Shown here piece after piece: positions 53,810 to 62,119 of a DNA stretch of 64,000 nucleotides; the first letter of the stretch is position 1; each line of letters opens with the position of its first letter. The notes under the pieces were generated by a model. It saw nothing but the letters and a program-made list of their open reading frames with translations. It ran no database searches and was not told the origin of the DNA. The translations under genes and the position numbers were made by a program. The stretch is from an uncultured Porphyromonadaceae bacterium (GTDB lineage Bacteria > Bacteroidota > Bacteroidia > Bacteroidales > Muribaculaceae): the NCBI GenBank assembly GCA_900547825.1, contig URII01000006.1:1-64000 (forward strand). Direction: 5' to 3'.

Positions 53810-54685
53810 ATGAAAAAAACAGAACTTGCGGTGGACACCATCTACCGCCTGAAAAATGGCTTTGAGGAACTGAAAATCTGCGTCCTCAAATCCAACCGCA
53901 ACAACCCCATCAAGAACAAGAAAATGATGGAAGGTTGTATCGCTGTGGGGATGCAAAGCCCCGGAATCTTCGCAGATGCTATACTGGCATTGCAAGCCGG
54001 GTATGAACTGATCGATGTAGAGGACGGTCATTCCGTTGCTGCCGATGAGGTCAATGATTACCTTGTGATCGTTGACGGTAATACCCGTTTCCATGCCCTG
54101 GAACTGGCACTTAAAGCCAACCAACCCTTTGAGTATCTCTTCCAGTACAAAAAGTATAGCGATGCCGTTGAACTCCGCGCTGCTTATCTGAAGATGAACG
54201 TGTGCAACACCCCTACATCTACAGCTGACTTCGCCCGCGACTTGGAGGCAACATCAAGTAATCCTGTTTTGGTGAGCTATCGAGCCAAGATCAAGGATGG
54301 TCTGACCCCAAAAGCAGCAGGCTACGCTACGATAGGCAGAGAAATCGTCAAAAAGGATATGCGTGAGCTTCAGAATGGAAATACACCGGCGCTGTTCAAC
54401 GACAAGCCCAATCAGGACTTGTATGAAAGGGTCTATGGTGGTATCTCTGACATTCGTGAGCAATCACCTGCAACCTTCAAAGGCACCGAGATTTGGTCTT
54501 GGATTGCCAACCAGATCAATGCTGCTGATGACAAACAGGAAATGGCTGAGAGTGTAATCAAGATGTTCCATACGATGCGTCCACTCCTGCTGCTGTCCAT
54601 CCAGACTGCAAAAAGAGATGGGAACAAGAGCAAAGAGGTCGTCGTGAAGGATTATCTTGATACGGCACTGGCAGAGTTATCGTAA
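53810..54685 (+). CDS. ParB/sulfiredoxin-like domain protein
   Basis: 291 aa from the ATG at 53810; an earlier ATG at 53747 lies in the hairpin region and is less likely. The N-terminal domain has the ParB-type pattern with a VDGNTRFHALELAL motif (near 105-118), resembling the ParB box where CTP or DNA is bound. The rest is helical. Mobile-element ParB-like proteins act in partition, regulation or as nucleases. No ParA is found, so partition is doubtful. It ends at a clear terminator. Confidence 0.65.
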   Translation: MKKTELAVDTIYRLKNGFEELKICVLKSNRNNPIKNKKMMEGCIAVGMQSPGIFADAILALQAGYELIDVEDGHSVAADEVNDYLVIVDGNTRFHALELALKANQPFEYLFQYKKYSDAVELRAAYLKMNVCNTPTSTADFARDLEATSSNPVLVSYRAKIKDGLTPKAAGYATIGREIVKKDMRELQNGNTPALFNDKPNQDLYERVYGGISDIREQSPATFKGTEIWSWIANQINAADDKQEMAESVIKMFHTMRPLLLLSIQTAKRDGNKSKEVVVKDYLDTALAELS

Positions 54686-54734
54686 TCAACCGGTCAGGGA
54701 GCTTAATTGAGCTGACCAAGTAGCAGTTCTCCAT

Positions 54735-54763
54735 CCACCGTCCTCAGCTCCGACGGTGGTTTT
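54735..54763 (+). terminator. Intrinsic terminator
   Basis: CCACCGTC (54735-54742) pairs with GACGGTGG (54752-54759), followed by TTTT. It ends the ParB-like gene transcript. Confidence 0.8.
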
Positions 54764-54777
54764 AAACAGACCATATA

Positions 54778-55482
54778 ATGAACAGGAGTTCAGGAAACAT
54801 GTACGATTTCACGAATGAAATCTACACTTATAATCCGGTCAAAGGTGAATGTAGTCATAACTGTGGATATTGCTACATGAAGCCTATCAGGTGGCGGTAT
54901 CATCAAGATCCGACCCTGAGACTCGATTTAAAAGAGCTGAAGACGAAGATGGGCAAGAACCGATTTGTCTTTCTAGGAAGTTCCACAGATATGTTTGCCG
55001 CCGATGTCCCATCTGAATGGATTGTGGCTGTGATGGATCACCTCTACGACTATCCTGAAAACGAGTATATGTTCCAGTCCAAGAATCCTGAGAGATTTTT
55101 GGAGTTTGTGAGCCATAAGCTCTGTAGAGAATTGAAAGAGAAGTTGATATTCTGCACCACGATGGAGAGCGATATGGACCATGAAGGTGTATCAGATGCT
55201 CCTTTGATTGCGGCACGGGCGGCGGCTATGAAAAAGATTTCATCTATGGGCTTTAAGACTATGATAACAGTTGAGCCTGTAATGAAATATTCTAATGCGG
55301 CCCACTTCGCTGACCTGTTGGCTTCGGTTAACCCAATTCAAGTGAATATCGGAGCTAACACCAGTCGCCAGTTCAAGCTTATCGAACCTGACAAAGCTGA
55401 GATATTGTCTCTTATCAAGGAATTGGAAGGACGCAATATCACAGTCCATCAGAAAAGCAATCTTGAACGATTGATGAAGTAA
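54778..55482 (+). CDS. DUF5131-type radical SAM protein (SPL-like)
   Basis: 234 aa. A radical-SAM CxxxCxxC cluster is formed by Cys25, Cys29 and Cys32 in CSHNCGYCY. Further on are FVFLGSSTDMF, FQSKNPERFLEF, FCTTMESD and MITVEPVMKYS, typical of the phage Gp37/Gp68 (DUF5131) family related to spore photoproduct lyase-like proteins. It likely makes a 5'-deoxyadenosyl radical. The target (DNA, RNA or protein) is unknown. It starts 19 bp after the terminator of the previous gene. Confidence 0.83.
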   Translation: MNRSSGNMYDFTNEIYTYNPVKGECSHNCGYCYMKPIRWRYHQDPTLRLDLKELKTKMGKNRFVFLGSSTDMFAADVPSEWIVAVMDHLYDYPENEYMFQSKNPERFLEFVSHKLCRELKEKLIFCTTMESDMDHEGVSDAPLIAARAAAMKKISSMGFKTMITVEPVMKYSNAAHFADLLASVNPIQVNIGANTSRQFKLIEPDKAEILSLIKELEGRNITVHQKSNLERLMK

Positions 55483-55562
55483 AAAACTTATGGGCGACAG
55501 AGTGTTCAAAAGCCCTAACTACCACTCTTGACTCTGGAGAGGGGATTTATTCAAAATCAAAA

Positions 55563-56168
55563 ATGAAGAATTTATCTGAACTATCTCCCAAAGAGAGGTG
55601 GGTATTGAAATTCAAAACATTTCTCGCAGAAAACGATGATGGAGAAGCCTACGATTGGAGACTGCTAGCCGATCCTGATGATTTTATCTCTGAAAGACAC
55701 CTTAAACGGAAATATGGCCATGAGGATATAAATCCAGAACTGTATACATTTCGACTTGACGTTGAAAAAAGACAGGACAATATCTATCGTGTAGATTTTC
55801 CCTGTGAAATATCGTCATACGTCGAGGATATATGTGAAGCCGGTCCACTAAGATATGCTGTCGGTGTTTCCGGGAAGTATGCAAGAATATTTGGCAAACC
55901 GCGTCAGTTTACCTTGAAGTTCAATTTGTTCAAACAAATAACAATTAAAACTTGTGTGAACTTCAAAAGTTTACTGTCGACCTTATACCTTGCATTGCAG
56001 CTGATACCCCCAATCATTTTTGAGAAGGTCTCTCAAAGCGAAATCGAGAAGGATAAAACACTAGATGAGATTGAAGAAAAAATATTTAATGAATATTCTA
56101 TCGTCGTCGATGGTCTTGAAATCAATCTCAATGATGACTCGATTACAATCTTATTGCAACGTGTTTAG
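55563..56168 (+). CDS. Protein of unknown function
   Basis: 201 aa, cytoplasmic, with alternating helical and beta segments (LSELSPKERWVLKFKTFLAENDDGEAYDW start). No motif recognised. It heads a compact cluster of three unknown genes; the next starts only a few bases later. Confidence 0.55.
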   Translation: MKNLSELSPKERWVLKFKTFLAENDDGEAYDWRLLADPDDFISERHLKRKYGHEDINPELYTFRLDVEKRQDNIYRVDFPCEISSYVEDICEAGPLRYAVGVSGKYARIFGKPRQFTLKFNLFKQITIKTCVNFKSLLSTLYLALQLIPPIIFEKVSQSEIEKDKTLDEIEEKIFNEYSIVVDGLEINLNDDSITILLQRV

Positions 56169-56174
56169 CTTTGT

Positions 56175-56612
56175 TTGGATAACAAATCTGCTCCTAAACG
56201 CTTAAAACAGCTAAAGAGAGCCCATTATCGCCTTATGTGTGATATGATAATAACTAACAATACAATTTTCCAAGGAGACTACGAAGGTGTAGGCTCTTGG
56301 GGTGGCCCGGACAGTGCCAGCCATGAAGAGAACTGTCTAGTGAGAAAAGTGATAATTCCTGATAAATTCAGTGGCGACGTAAAAGCTTTGTGTGAATATG
56401 CAGGAATTGAGACAATGACTCCGGGAATGCATATCATAATGTCTTTACAAGAAGCTTTGACAATCATCCCGAAGAAAAGAAGAAGAACCGAAAGTTATAA
56501 ACCATTAATATCATTCCTGAATGATGAGATGGATATAACATTAGAATTAACAACCCTAAAAAACAAGAGCTATGGACGAAGAAATGAAAGAAATCCAAAA
56601 AGCGCTGAATAA
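56175..56612 (+). CDS. Protein of unknown function
   Basis: 145 aa if the TTG at 56175 is used; the first ATG (56235) would give 125 aa. TTG is favoured only by closeness to the upstream stop. It contains GDYEGVGSWGGPDSASHEENCLVRKVIIPDKF and a Lys/Arg-rich end. Nothing known is recognised. Its 3' end overlaps the next gene by 41 bp in a different frame. Confidence 0.45.
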   Translation: MDNKSAPKRLKQLKRAHYRLMCDMIITNNTIFQGDYEGVGSWGGPDSASHEENCLVRKVIIPDKFSGDVKALCEYAGIETMTPGMHIIMSLQEALTIIPKKRRRTESYKPLISFLNDEMDITLELTTLKNKSYGRRNERNPKSAE

Positions 56613-57435
56613 AGGGCGAAAGAAAAATCCTCGAAAGAGCGGTAATAGCAATGAAAGGCCCTGCAATCCCTTTATAGACCCAATCCAGATAACTGCCGTC
56701 AGCAGTAGCACAATATGCCCGACACCGCCATTTGCTGTCAGGACTAGTGGTAAATACCCTGAATGGGACTATCGTGGTGCCACAATGAGATGCTACTACG
56801 CAGGAGGCATTTGGATTGATGCCGCAGGACAATATGTTATGTGGGCTTTCTATGATAGAGCTAATTCTGTCATTACCCAAATTAAGCCACTCGAAGTGCA
56901 AGAAGATGTTGGTGGAAGATTTGTATCGGTCATAACAAAAGGGAATTCCATCAAAACCTATTTGAATGATGCCGTGAAAGTCTTATTCCCATCAACGGCG
57001 AATAACCCGGGTACTAGTACAACTACATGGAAAATGGCACCGATAACACCTTCTTCTGTTGTTCCTAATCAGCCCAATAAGCCTAAAGTAAAATTATTGG
57101 AACATGATGGTGAAGAATATGGATTCTACTACAAACCGATTGGCGATGATAAAACCTCTTTTTGTGTATCTGCAAAGGGTGCAAAAGCATGTGGCGGCTT
57201 CATTGACTGGACAAACAGGAAATTTAATACCTTCTATCCATATAAGGTTTACAGCGATGCCAATGGAAGACTTAAAGTCAAGGTCAAACAGCAGGATGGG
57301 ACTTGGGAAGAATATGACATGGCTACTGTTGTCTGTACCGTATTCAATGGAAATCCACTAGATGCAAACCATGAGGTGAAGTTCAAAGACGGTAATGTAG
57401 GCAACTGTGATGCGGACAATCTGTACTGGGGATAA
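56572..57435 (+). CDS. Unknown protein with C-terminal HNH-like motif
   Basis: 287 aa. A Lys-rich N-terminus and Pro/Ser/Thr linkers surround a WDYRGATMRCYYAGGIW..YVMWAFYDRANSVITQIKPLEV region. The C-terminal end reads CTVFNGNPLDANHEVKFKDGNVGNCDADNLYW, similar to HNH-type nuclease tails (H..DGN..N...NLYW). A complete HNH core is not visible, so DNA cleavage is unproven. It could be a nuclease remnant or a DNA-binding module. Confidence 0.55.
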   Translation: MDEEMKEIQKALNKGRKKNPRKSGNSNERPCNPFIDPIQITAVSSSTICPTPPFAVRTSGKYPEWDYRGATMRCYYAGGIWIDAAGQYVMWAFYDRANSVITQIKPLEVQEDVGGRFVSVITKGNSIKTYLNDAVKVLFPSTANNPGTSTTTWKMAPITPSSVVPNQPNKPKVKLLEHDGEEYGFYYKPIGDDKTSFCVSAKGAKACGGFIDWTNRKFNTFYPYKVYSDANGRLKVKVKQQDGTWEEYDMATVVCTVFNGNPLDANHEVKFKDGNVGNCDADNLYWG

Positions 57436-57719
57436 TTCCTGAAATGAAGACAGATGAGACTGGCTTGAAACACAGCCAGCCTCTATCGCTTACGCAAAGT
57501 AGTGTGGGCGGTGTGTATGATTTGGTAGTCCACAAAGTGGAATAAAAAAGTGCTCAAATCACCATAAAATGCTATATATTATTGTGTTTCTGCGAAGAAA
57601 ATATTCCATTCCGGTTTTCAACCGGGTACCAAAATCAAACATACTCACACTCACTTGCGTCAGCAAGTATGGTTCTTCGGAGAAGAGCCTCAATAATCAC
57701 TTATAACAATCAGACAAAG
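57436..57719 (+). other. 5' region of the helicase-primase gene
   Basis: 284 bp without a supported gene, though an open frame runs through part of it. It has CTGGCT/AGCCAG (about 57465-57484), TCCAC-AAA-GTGGA followed by A/T-rich sequence (about 57528-57548), and a TTCT-TCGG-AGAA hairpin (about 57673-57684). A leader or terminator for the preceding gene is likely. Confidence 0.45.
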
Positions 57720-60578
57720 ATGAAAACAATAATCAAAGAGATACCAGAAGGAATAAGGTATCTTTCAGACTGGGACGGATTCAATCATCTTCCCAAACAT
57801 GAACACTACATCCTTGCAAAAGAGATATGCGGCTGTGGTGCTACAGAGGCATTCATCAAGAGCAATGAGCCTCTGATAATCGCCATGCCGAGAAAACATC
57901 TTCTTTTCAACAAATACAGTCAGCATATCGGAGAGAATATTTTCCTTTATCGTTTCTTAAATCAGAAACAATATTTCAGCGACAAAACTCCCACAAAAGC
58001 ATATTTGGAACTGTTCGACCGGCTTTTCATTGAGTATATCGGGAACGGAGGCACAAAGATTCTGACCACATACGACTCCCTAGATCGAATAACAGGGCTA
58101 CTCAAACAGGAGGGCGTTGATTTCAATAGATTCAGAGTGGTGGTTGATGAGTTTCAACAGATAATAGGCGACGCACCTTTTAAATCTAACATCGAGCATC
58201 AGTTTTACACAGCATTGAAACGGTTTGACTCTGTTGTATATCTCTCTGCGACACCATATCTTCAGCGCTATCTGGAAATGGCCGAACAGTTCAGAGATTT
58301 GACATTCATTCAGCTTAAATGGCCAAGGCCGTCAATAAAGAAAGCTGATGTCAATGTTATCAAACTGACCAAATCAATAACTAACAAATGCTGTGAAATT
58401 ATCAGAAACTACCAATCCGGCAATGTTCCTTATGTTAATGTCGGAGATAGACGCGAAGAATCCCATGAAGCCGTATTTTTTCTCAATGATGTCAAGTCAA
58501 TCATTAATGTCATCAAAAAGTCGGGCTTGGAACCGGATGAAGTCAATATCCTTTGTGCTCCTAGGAAAGAAAATCACGACCGAATTAATTCTCTCAACAA
58601 AGGGCGTGATGAAAACCAACAAAAATTTGCCAGAGGTGTGATCCCGGGCAGAGGTGAGATGCATAAGATGTTTACTTTTTGTACTTCGACTGTCTATATC
58701 GGTGCTGACTTTAATTCGGAGTCTGCCTACTCATATATTTTCTCCAATCCCAACGTGGAATCCCTGACTATTGATGTGTGTACCGACATTCAACAGATAG
58801 TAGGAAGGCAGCGACTTGATGAAAACCCATTCCGTCTCAAAGCTGACCTCTATTATTATTTGAAGAAGCCTCTTGTGTCAGAAGATGAAATGAATGCGAC
58901 CATTGAGAAGAAGCGAGCTGAGACTAAGAAGCATATAGAGAACTTTGAGAATGCCATACACAAGGACAGTCAGCTTAAAACTATTGAAGCTCTGATAAAC
59001 AAGGGACATGGCGACCAATATTGCTGCATCTCTGAAGACGAGAACGGCGACAAGACCATTGTGGAAAATAACCTTATCGCAATCGCCGAAAAAAGAGCAT
59101 GGGATATAGCCAATACTGTCTATAAGGGTGATTTGTCATTGATAAAGGCATTGAAGAACTCAGTCAATATCATCAGGGATGTTGATGATGAAAATCCCGA
59201 CGTTAAGAAGCTCTTCATGGAATGGAGCAAGGACGGACAATTCAAGAGGCGTATGATAATGTACTGCGAGCTAAGGGAGAACGCCCCGGATTTGTTAAAT
59301 AAGTGCGTGTTCATTCCAACGTATTTCCATGAATATTATGATATTTTCGGAAGAAAAGGTCTGGAGGAATTGCAATGGAGACAGGATTATATCAAAGAAG
59401 CTATGGCACCAACCCCGGAAGACAATATGCCCCATCAACAGATTGTGGAACTTCTCAGGGTTAAATTCCAAGAGGGTAAGGAATATCCCAAGGAGGACAT
59501 CAAACAAGCCTTGATAGAGATATATCATTCACTAGGAGTGAAAGGGAAACCGAGTGCCACGGACATTCAGCGATATTTCGTTATCAAAGAATCTTCGAAG
59601 AGAATTAACAAGAAAAAGGTAGCCACCATTGAAATCATTTCTCACTGGCAGACAAGACTCAGCGTTTTCCGTGGGATTGCAAACGTTAAGAAACCGCTGT
59701 ATTGCTCTGATGTTGATGCCGTGCTTGAAACGATACAAATTGGCGATAGCTTTCGTATCAAAACCAGAGTTAAGGAATTACGGGCCATATCAGATAAAGA
59801 GAAATTTGATAAAATCAAAAGAAGCCTCCCTGTTATTACTTGGAACGGTGCATTTGACTATCGTGATGCTTCCGGTTGTACGTTGTATTCCTCATTCACA
59901 GCATTGGACTTTGACCATGTTGAAGACCTGAAGAAATGCGGTGAATGGTTGCAGACATTTCCGTGTGTGTATGCCTATTTCAAATCTCCTAGTGGAAAGG
60001 GAATCAAGGCTATAATCCTCCATGACAACCGCAACAAGGAGAATCATTCTGACCTGTATGCCCAGTTGCTTAAGATGTTCAACGGTTATGGATGTGATTC
60101 TTCGACTTCTGATCTGGCTCGCGGGAATTACCTTTCTTACGATCCGGACGTGTGGAAAAATCTCGCTGTTCAGCCATTCCACTATGAGCCATCTGAAACA
60201 GAGGAAAAGCTACCGCTTTCTTCTCAAACTGTTGTAAAAGACAAAAACGGAGAGCCTGTGTTGGCTCAGGATGATGATTATACCAGTTTCTTCCTCTATC
60301 GTTTAAGCCGGGAATTATTGTCGGATGAGTCGATAATCAATATGCTCAGGAAAAAGTGGACTCAGCAATCCATAGTCAGAGGTCGTAATAACACCGCGCT
60401 GACTTATGCCGGTATTCTGTGTAAAGCAGGAGTGGAGCAATCAAAGGCCACAAGCTTTATTCATGAGCTTATTCCAGACCTGCCTAATGGTGAACTAAAT
60501 CATGCTGTCAGATATGCCTATGACCATAATATCTTTGGCTCCAACAGGCGCACCTATCTGAAGCGTAAACGACGCTGA
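57720..60578 (+). CDS. Helicase-primase fusion replication protein (VirE_N/BT4734-like primase domain)
   Basis: 952 aa from the ATG at 57720; the frame is open for 46 more codons upstream, but those give an unlikely protein start. The N-terminal half is an SF2-helicase-like domain with GCGATE (38-43) where Walker A is expected, DEFQ (143-146), SATPYL (176-181) and a QQIVGRQR motif VI. The C-terminal half has a BT4734-like VirE_N primase-type domain (TALDFDHVEDL, YAYFKSPSGKGIKAII) and a helical end. The Walker lysine is absent (GxGAT). It probably helps replicate the element during excision. Confidence 0.8.
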   Translation: MKTIIKEIPEGIRYLSDWDGFNHLPKHEHYILAKEICGCGATEAFIKSNEPLIIAMPRKHLLFNKYSQHIGENIFLYRFLNQKQYFSDKTPTKAYLELFDRLFIEYIGNGGTKILTTYDSLDRITGLLKQEGVDFNRFRVVVDEFQQIIGDAPFKSNIEHQFYTALKRFDSVVYLSATPYLQRYLEMAEQFRDLTFIQLKWPRPSIKKADVNVIKLTKSITNKCCEIIRNYQSGNVPYVNVGDRREESHEAVFFLNDVKSIINVIKKSGLEPDEVNILCAPRKENHDRINSLNKGRDENQQKFARGVIPGRGEMHKMFTFCTSTVYIGADFNSESAYSYIFSNPNVESLTIDVCTDIQQIVGRQRLDENPFRLKADLYYYLKKPLVSEDEMNATIEKKRAETKKHIENFENAIHKDSQLKTIEALINKGHGDQYCCISEDENGDKTIVENNLIAIAEKRAWDIANTVYKGDLSLIKALKNSVNIIRDVDDENPDVKKLFMEWSKDGQFKRRMIMYCELRENAPDLLNKCVFIPTYFHEYYDIFGRKGLEELQWRQDYIKEAMAPTPEDNMPHQQIVELLRVKFQEGKEYPKEDIKQALIEIYHSLGVKGKPSATDIQRYFVIKESSKRINKKKVATIEIISHWQTRLSVFRGIANVKKPLYCSDVDAVLETIQIGDSFRIKTRVKELRAISDKEKFDKIKRSLPVITWNGAFDYRDASGCTLYSSFTALDFDHVEDLKKCGEWLQTFPCVYAYFKSPSGKGIKAIILHDNRNKENHSDLYAQLLKMFNGYGCDSSTSDLARGNYLSYDPDVWKNLAVQPFHYEPSETEEKLPLSSQTVVKDKNGEPVLAQDDDYTSFFLYRLSRELLSDESIINMLRKKWTQQSIVRGRNNTALTYAGILCKAGVEQSKATSFIHELIPDLPNGELNHAVRYAYDHNIFGSNRRTYLKRKRR

Positions 60579-60646
60579 CACCGCTGTGAAGTAAGGGCCA
60601 TCAGCCAATCATACATATAAAAAAAGTTAAAATCACTCTGATTTTA

Positions 60647-60658
60647 GGGGTACCTATT
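60647..60658. repeat. GGGGTACCTATT direct repeat, right copy
   Basis: Identical over 12 bp to 44058-44069. It lies about 65 bp inside the right end and may be an integrase arm site. It is also part of the GGTACC hairpin. Confidence 0.5.
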
Positions 60659-60687
60659 TGGGGTACCCATTTTTATGGACATAAGAA

Positions 60688-60710
60688 AACCCGCTGAATT
60701 TCAGCGGGTT
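60688..60710 (-). terminator. tRNA-Ser terminator supplied by the element
   Basis: AACCCGCTGA and TCAGCGGGTT form a 10-bp stem with a short loop. Read leftward it is followed by TTCTTATG. It stands 12 bp beyond the tRNA 3' end. Confidence 0.75.
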
Positions 60711-60721
60711 GATTCTTGGAT

Positions 60722-60811
60722 TGGCGGAGAGGACGAGATTCGAACTCGTGGTAGGATTGCTCCTACGTCAGTTTAGCAAACTGGTGGTTTCAGCCACTCA
60801 CCCACCTCTCC
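60722..60811 (-). tRNA. tRNA-Ser (anticodon GCU), target of integration
   Basis: Long-variable-arm serine tRNA. Acceptor GGAGAGG pairs with CCTCTCC, the T-arm is ACGAG-TTCGAAT-CTCGT, and the anticodon loop TTGCTAA reads GCT. The 3' CCA is encoded (60724-60722). The gene body is 60725-60811. Its 3' 13 nt repeat at the left end of the element, so the element restores the tRNA at this junction. Confidence 0.95.
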
Positions 60812-60948
60812 TGAAATGGTGATGCAAATTTAGGTAGTTTGTTCCATTTATCCAAATTTTGGAGGGATTATTTTGTTCCCGATTCACGGCAAGAGCTTTA
60901 AGGTGGAATGTTTCGGTAGCTTACGTGCCATATTACATGGTTTTTCGC

Positions 60949-60956
60949 TAAATTTG
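60949..60956 (+). promoter_or_regulatory. -7 box of tgt
   Basis: TAAATTTG fits TAnnTTTG and ends 4 bp before the tgt ATG, suggesting an almost leaderless mRNA. No clear -33 element is present. Confidence 0.4.
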
Positions 60957-60960
60957 CAGG

Positions 60961-62091
60961 ATGAAATTCACAATTGAAGCTACCGATTTGGCCGGCAAAG
61001 CGCGAGCCGGAGTGTTCACTACGGATCACGGGCCGGTGCAGACCCCTATATTCATGCCTGTGGGAACCCAGGGCACTGTAAAAGCCGTGCATGGCCGGGA
61101 ACTTGTAAATGATGTAAAGGCTCAGATAATTCTGGGAAACACTTATCATCTTTATCTCCGTCCCGGCACTGATATTCTTTATCGTGCCGGCGGCTTGCAT
61201 AAGTTTATAGGATGGGATAAACCTATATTGACCGACAGCGGCGGCTTTCAGGTGTTCTCCCTGTCACATAACCGCAAGCTCAAGGAGGAAGGAGCATGGT
61301 TCCGGAGCCATATCGACGGTTCGAAACATCTTTTTACTCCGGAGAAGGTGGTGGATATACAGCGTATTATAGGAAGCGATATAATGATGGCTCTTGACGA
61401 ATGTCCTCCCGGCACATCTGACCGTGAGTATGCCACACGGTCGCTGCGCCTTACTCAGCGTTGGCTTCGCCGGGGCTGGGACCACTATAAATCCACGGAG
61501 CCTGTTTACGGGCATTACCAGTCATTTTTCCCGATAGTCCAGGGGTGTACTTATCCCGATCTGCGCCGCGATTCAGCCAAGTTTGTGGCCGATCTCGGTG
61601 CCGACGGCAATGCCATAGGTGGCCTCGCGGTGGGCGAGCCGGCCGAGGTGATGTATGATATGATAGAGGTAGTGAATGAGGAGCTTCCGGTTGATCGCCC
61701 GCGTTATCTGATGGGGGTAGGTACTCCGGCCAACATTCTTGAGGCCATTGACCGTGGAGTGGATATGATGGATTGCGTGATGCCTACCCGCAATGCCCGC
61801 AACGGTATGCTTTTCACCTCGCATGGCATTATGAATATGCGGAATAAAAAATGGGCCGATGATTTTACCCCGATTCAGGAGGACGGTCCCTGCGACATTG
61901 ACAGGATATATACCAAGGCGTATCTGCGCCATCTGTTCATAGCCCAGGAAATATTGGCCATGCAGATAGCCTCGATACATAACCTCGCATTTTATCTCTG
62001 GCTGGTAGGGGAGGCCCGACAGCATATTGTGGCCGGAGATTTCAAGCCTTGGAAAGCGGAAATGTTGCAGCGGGTGACCCGCAGGCTTTAA
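60961..62091 (+). CDS. tgt: tRNA-guanine transglycosylase
   Basis: Exchanges guanine 34 for a queuine precursor in tRNAs with GUN anticodons. 376 aa. The base-binding Asp92 is in TDSGGFQVFS, and the nucleophile Asp is in MDCVMPTRNARNG. Other blocks are GLAVGEP and MGVGTPANILE. The zinc site usual near the end (CxCxxC..H) reads CDIDRI..KAYLRHL, keeping only the first Cys and the region's His. The rest of the enzyme looks intact. It is followed 28 bp later by the permease gene. Confidence 0.93.
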   Translation: MKFTIEATDLAGKARAGVFTTDHGPVQTPIFMPVGTQGTVKAVHGRELVNDVKAQIILGNTYHLYLRPGTDILYRAGGLHKFIGWDKPILTDSGGFQVFSLSHNRKLKEEGAWFRSHIDGSKHLFTPEKVVDIQRIIGSDIMMALDECPPGTSDREYATRSLRLTQRWLRRGWDHYKSTEPVYGHYQSFFPIVQGCTYPDLRRDSAKFVADLGADGNAIGGLAVGEPAEVMYDMIEVVNEELPVDRPRYLMGVGTPANILEAIDRGVDMMDCVMPTRNARNGMLFTSHGIMNMRNKKWADDFTPIQEDGPCDIDRIYTKAYLRHLFIAQEILAMQIASIHNLAFYLWLVGEARQHIVAGDFKPWKAEMLQRVTRRL

Positions 62092-62119
62092 GCATATTGC
62101 CAATCTCTGACCAATAGTG

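Larger units (their letters stand above)
60579..60721. other. Right end of the mobile element
   Basis: Short region between the primase stop and the tRNA. It holds the second GGGGTACCTATT copy (60647-60658), a GGGTACC/GGTACCC hairpin followed by CATTTTT (rightward terminator, about 60648-60675), and a terminator on the minus strand (60688-60710) for tRNA-Ser. Confidence 0.6.
43929..60736. mobile_element. Integrative element in tRNA-Ser(GCU), about 16.8 kb
   Basis: Bounded by a 13-bp direct repeat, GCGGAGAGGACGA, at 43929-43941 and inside the tRNA-Ser gene at 60724-60736. Inside are a tyrosine integrase, an excisionase-like DUF3853 gene, a ParB-like gene, a helicase-primase and several unknown genes, with a lower GC content than the flanks. 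The tRNA gene is intact on the right because the element supplies its 3' end. No tra, mob or phage structural genes are present. It may be a satellite or a mobilisable genomic island that needs a helper. Confidence 0.75.

Noticed and set aside
57582..57719. An upstream extension of the helicase-primase frame
   Set aside because: The extra 46 codons cover hairpins and give a Cys/Ser-rich sequence unlike a protein start; the ATG at 57720 leads straight into the conserved domain.
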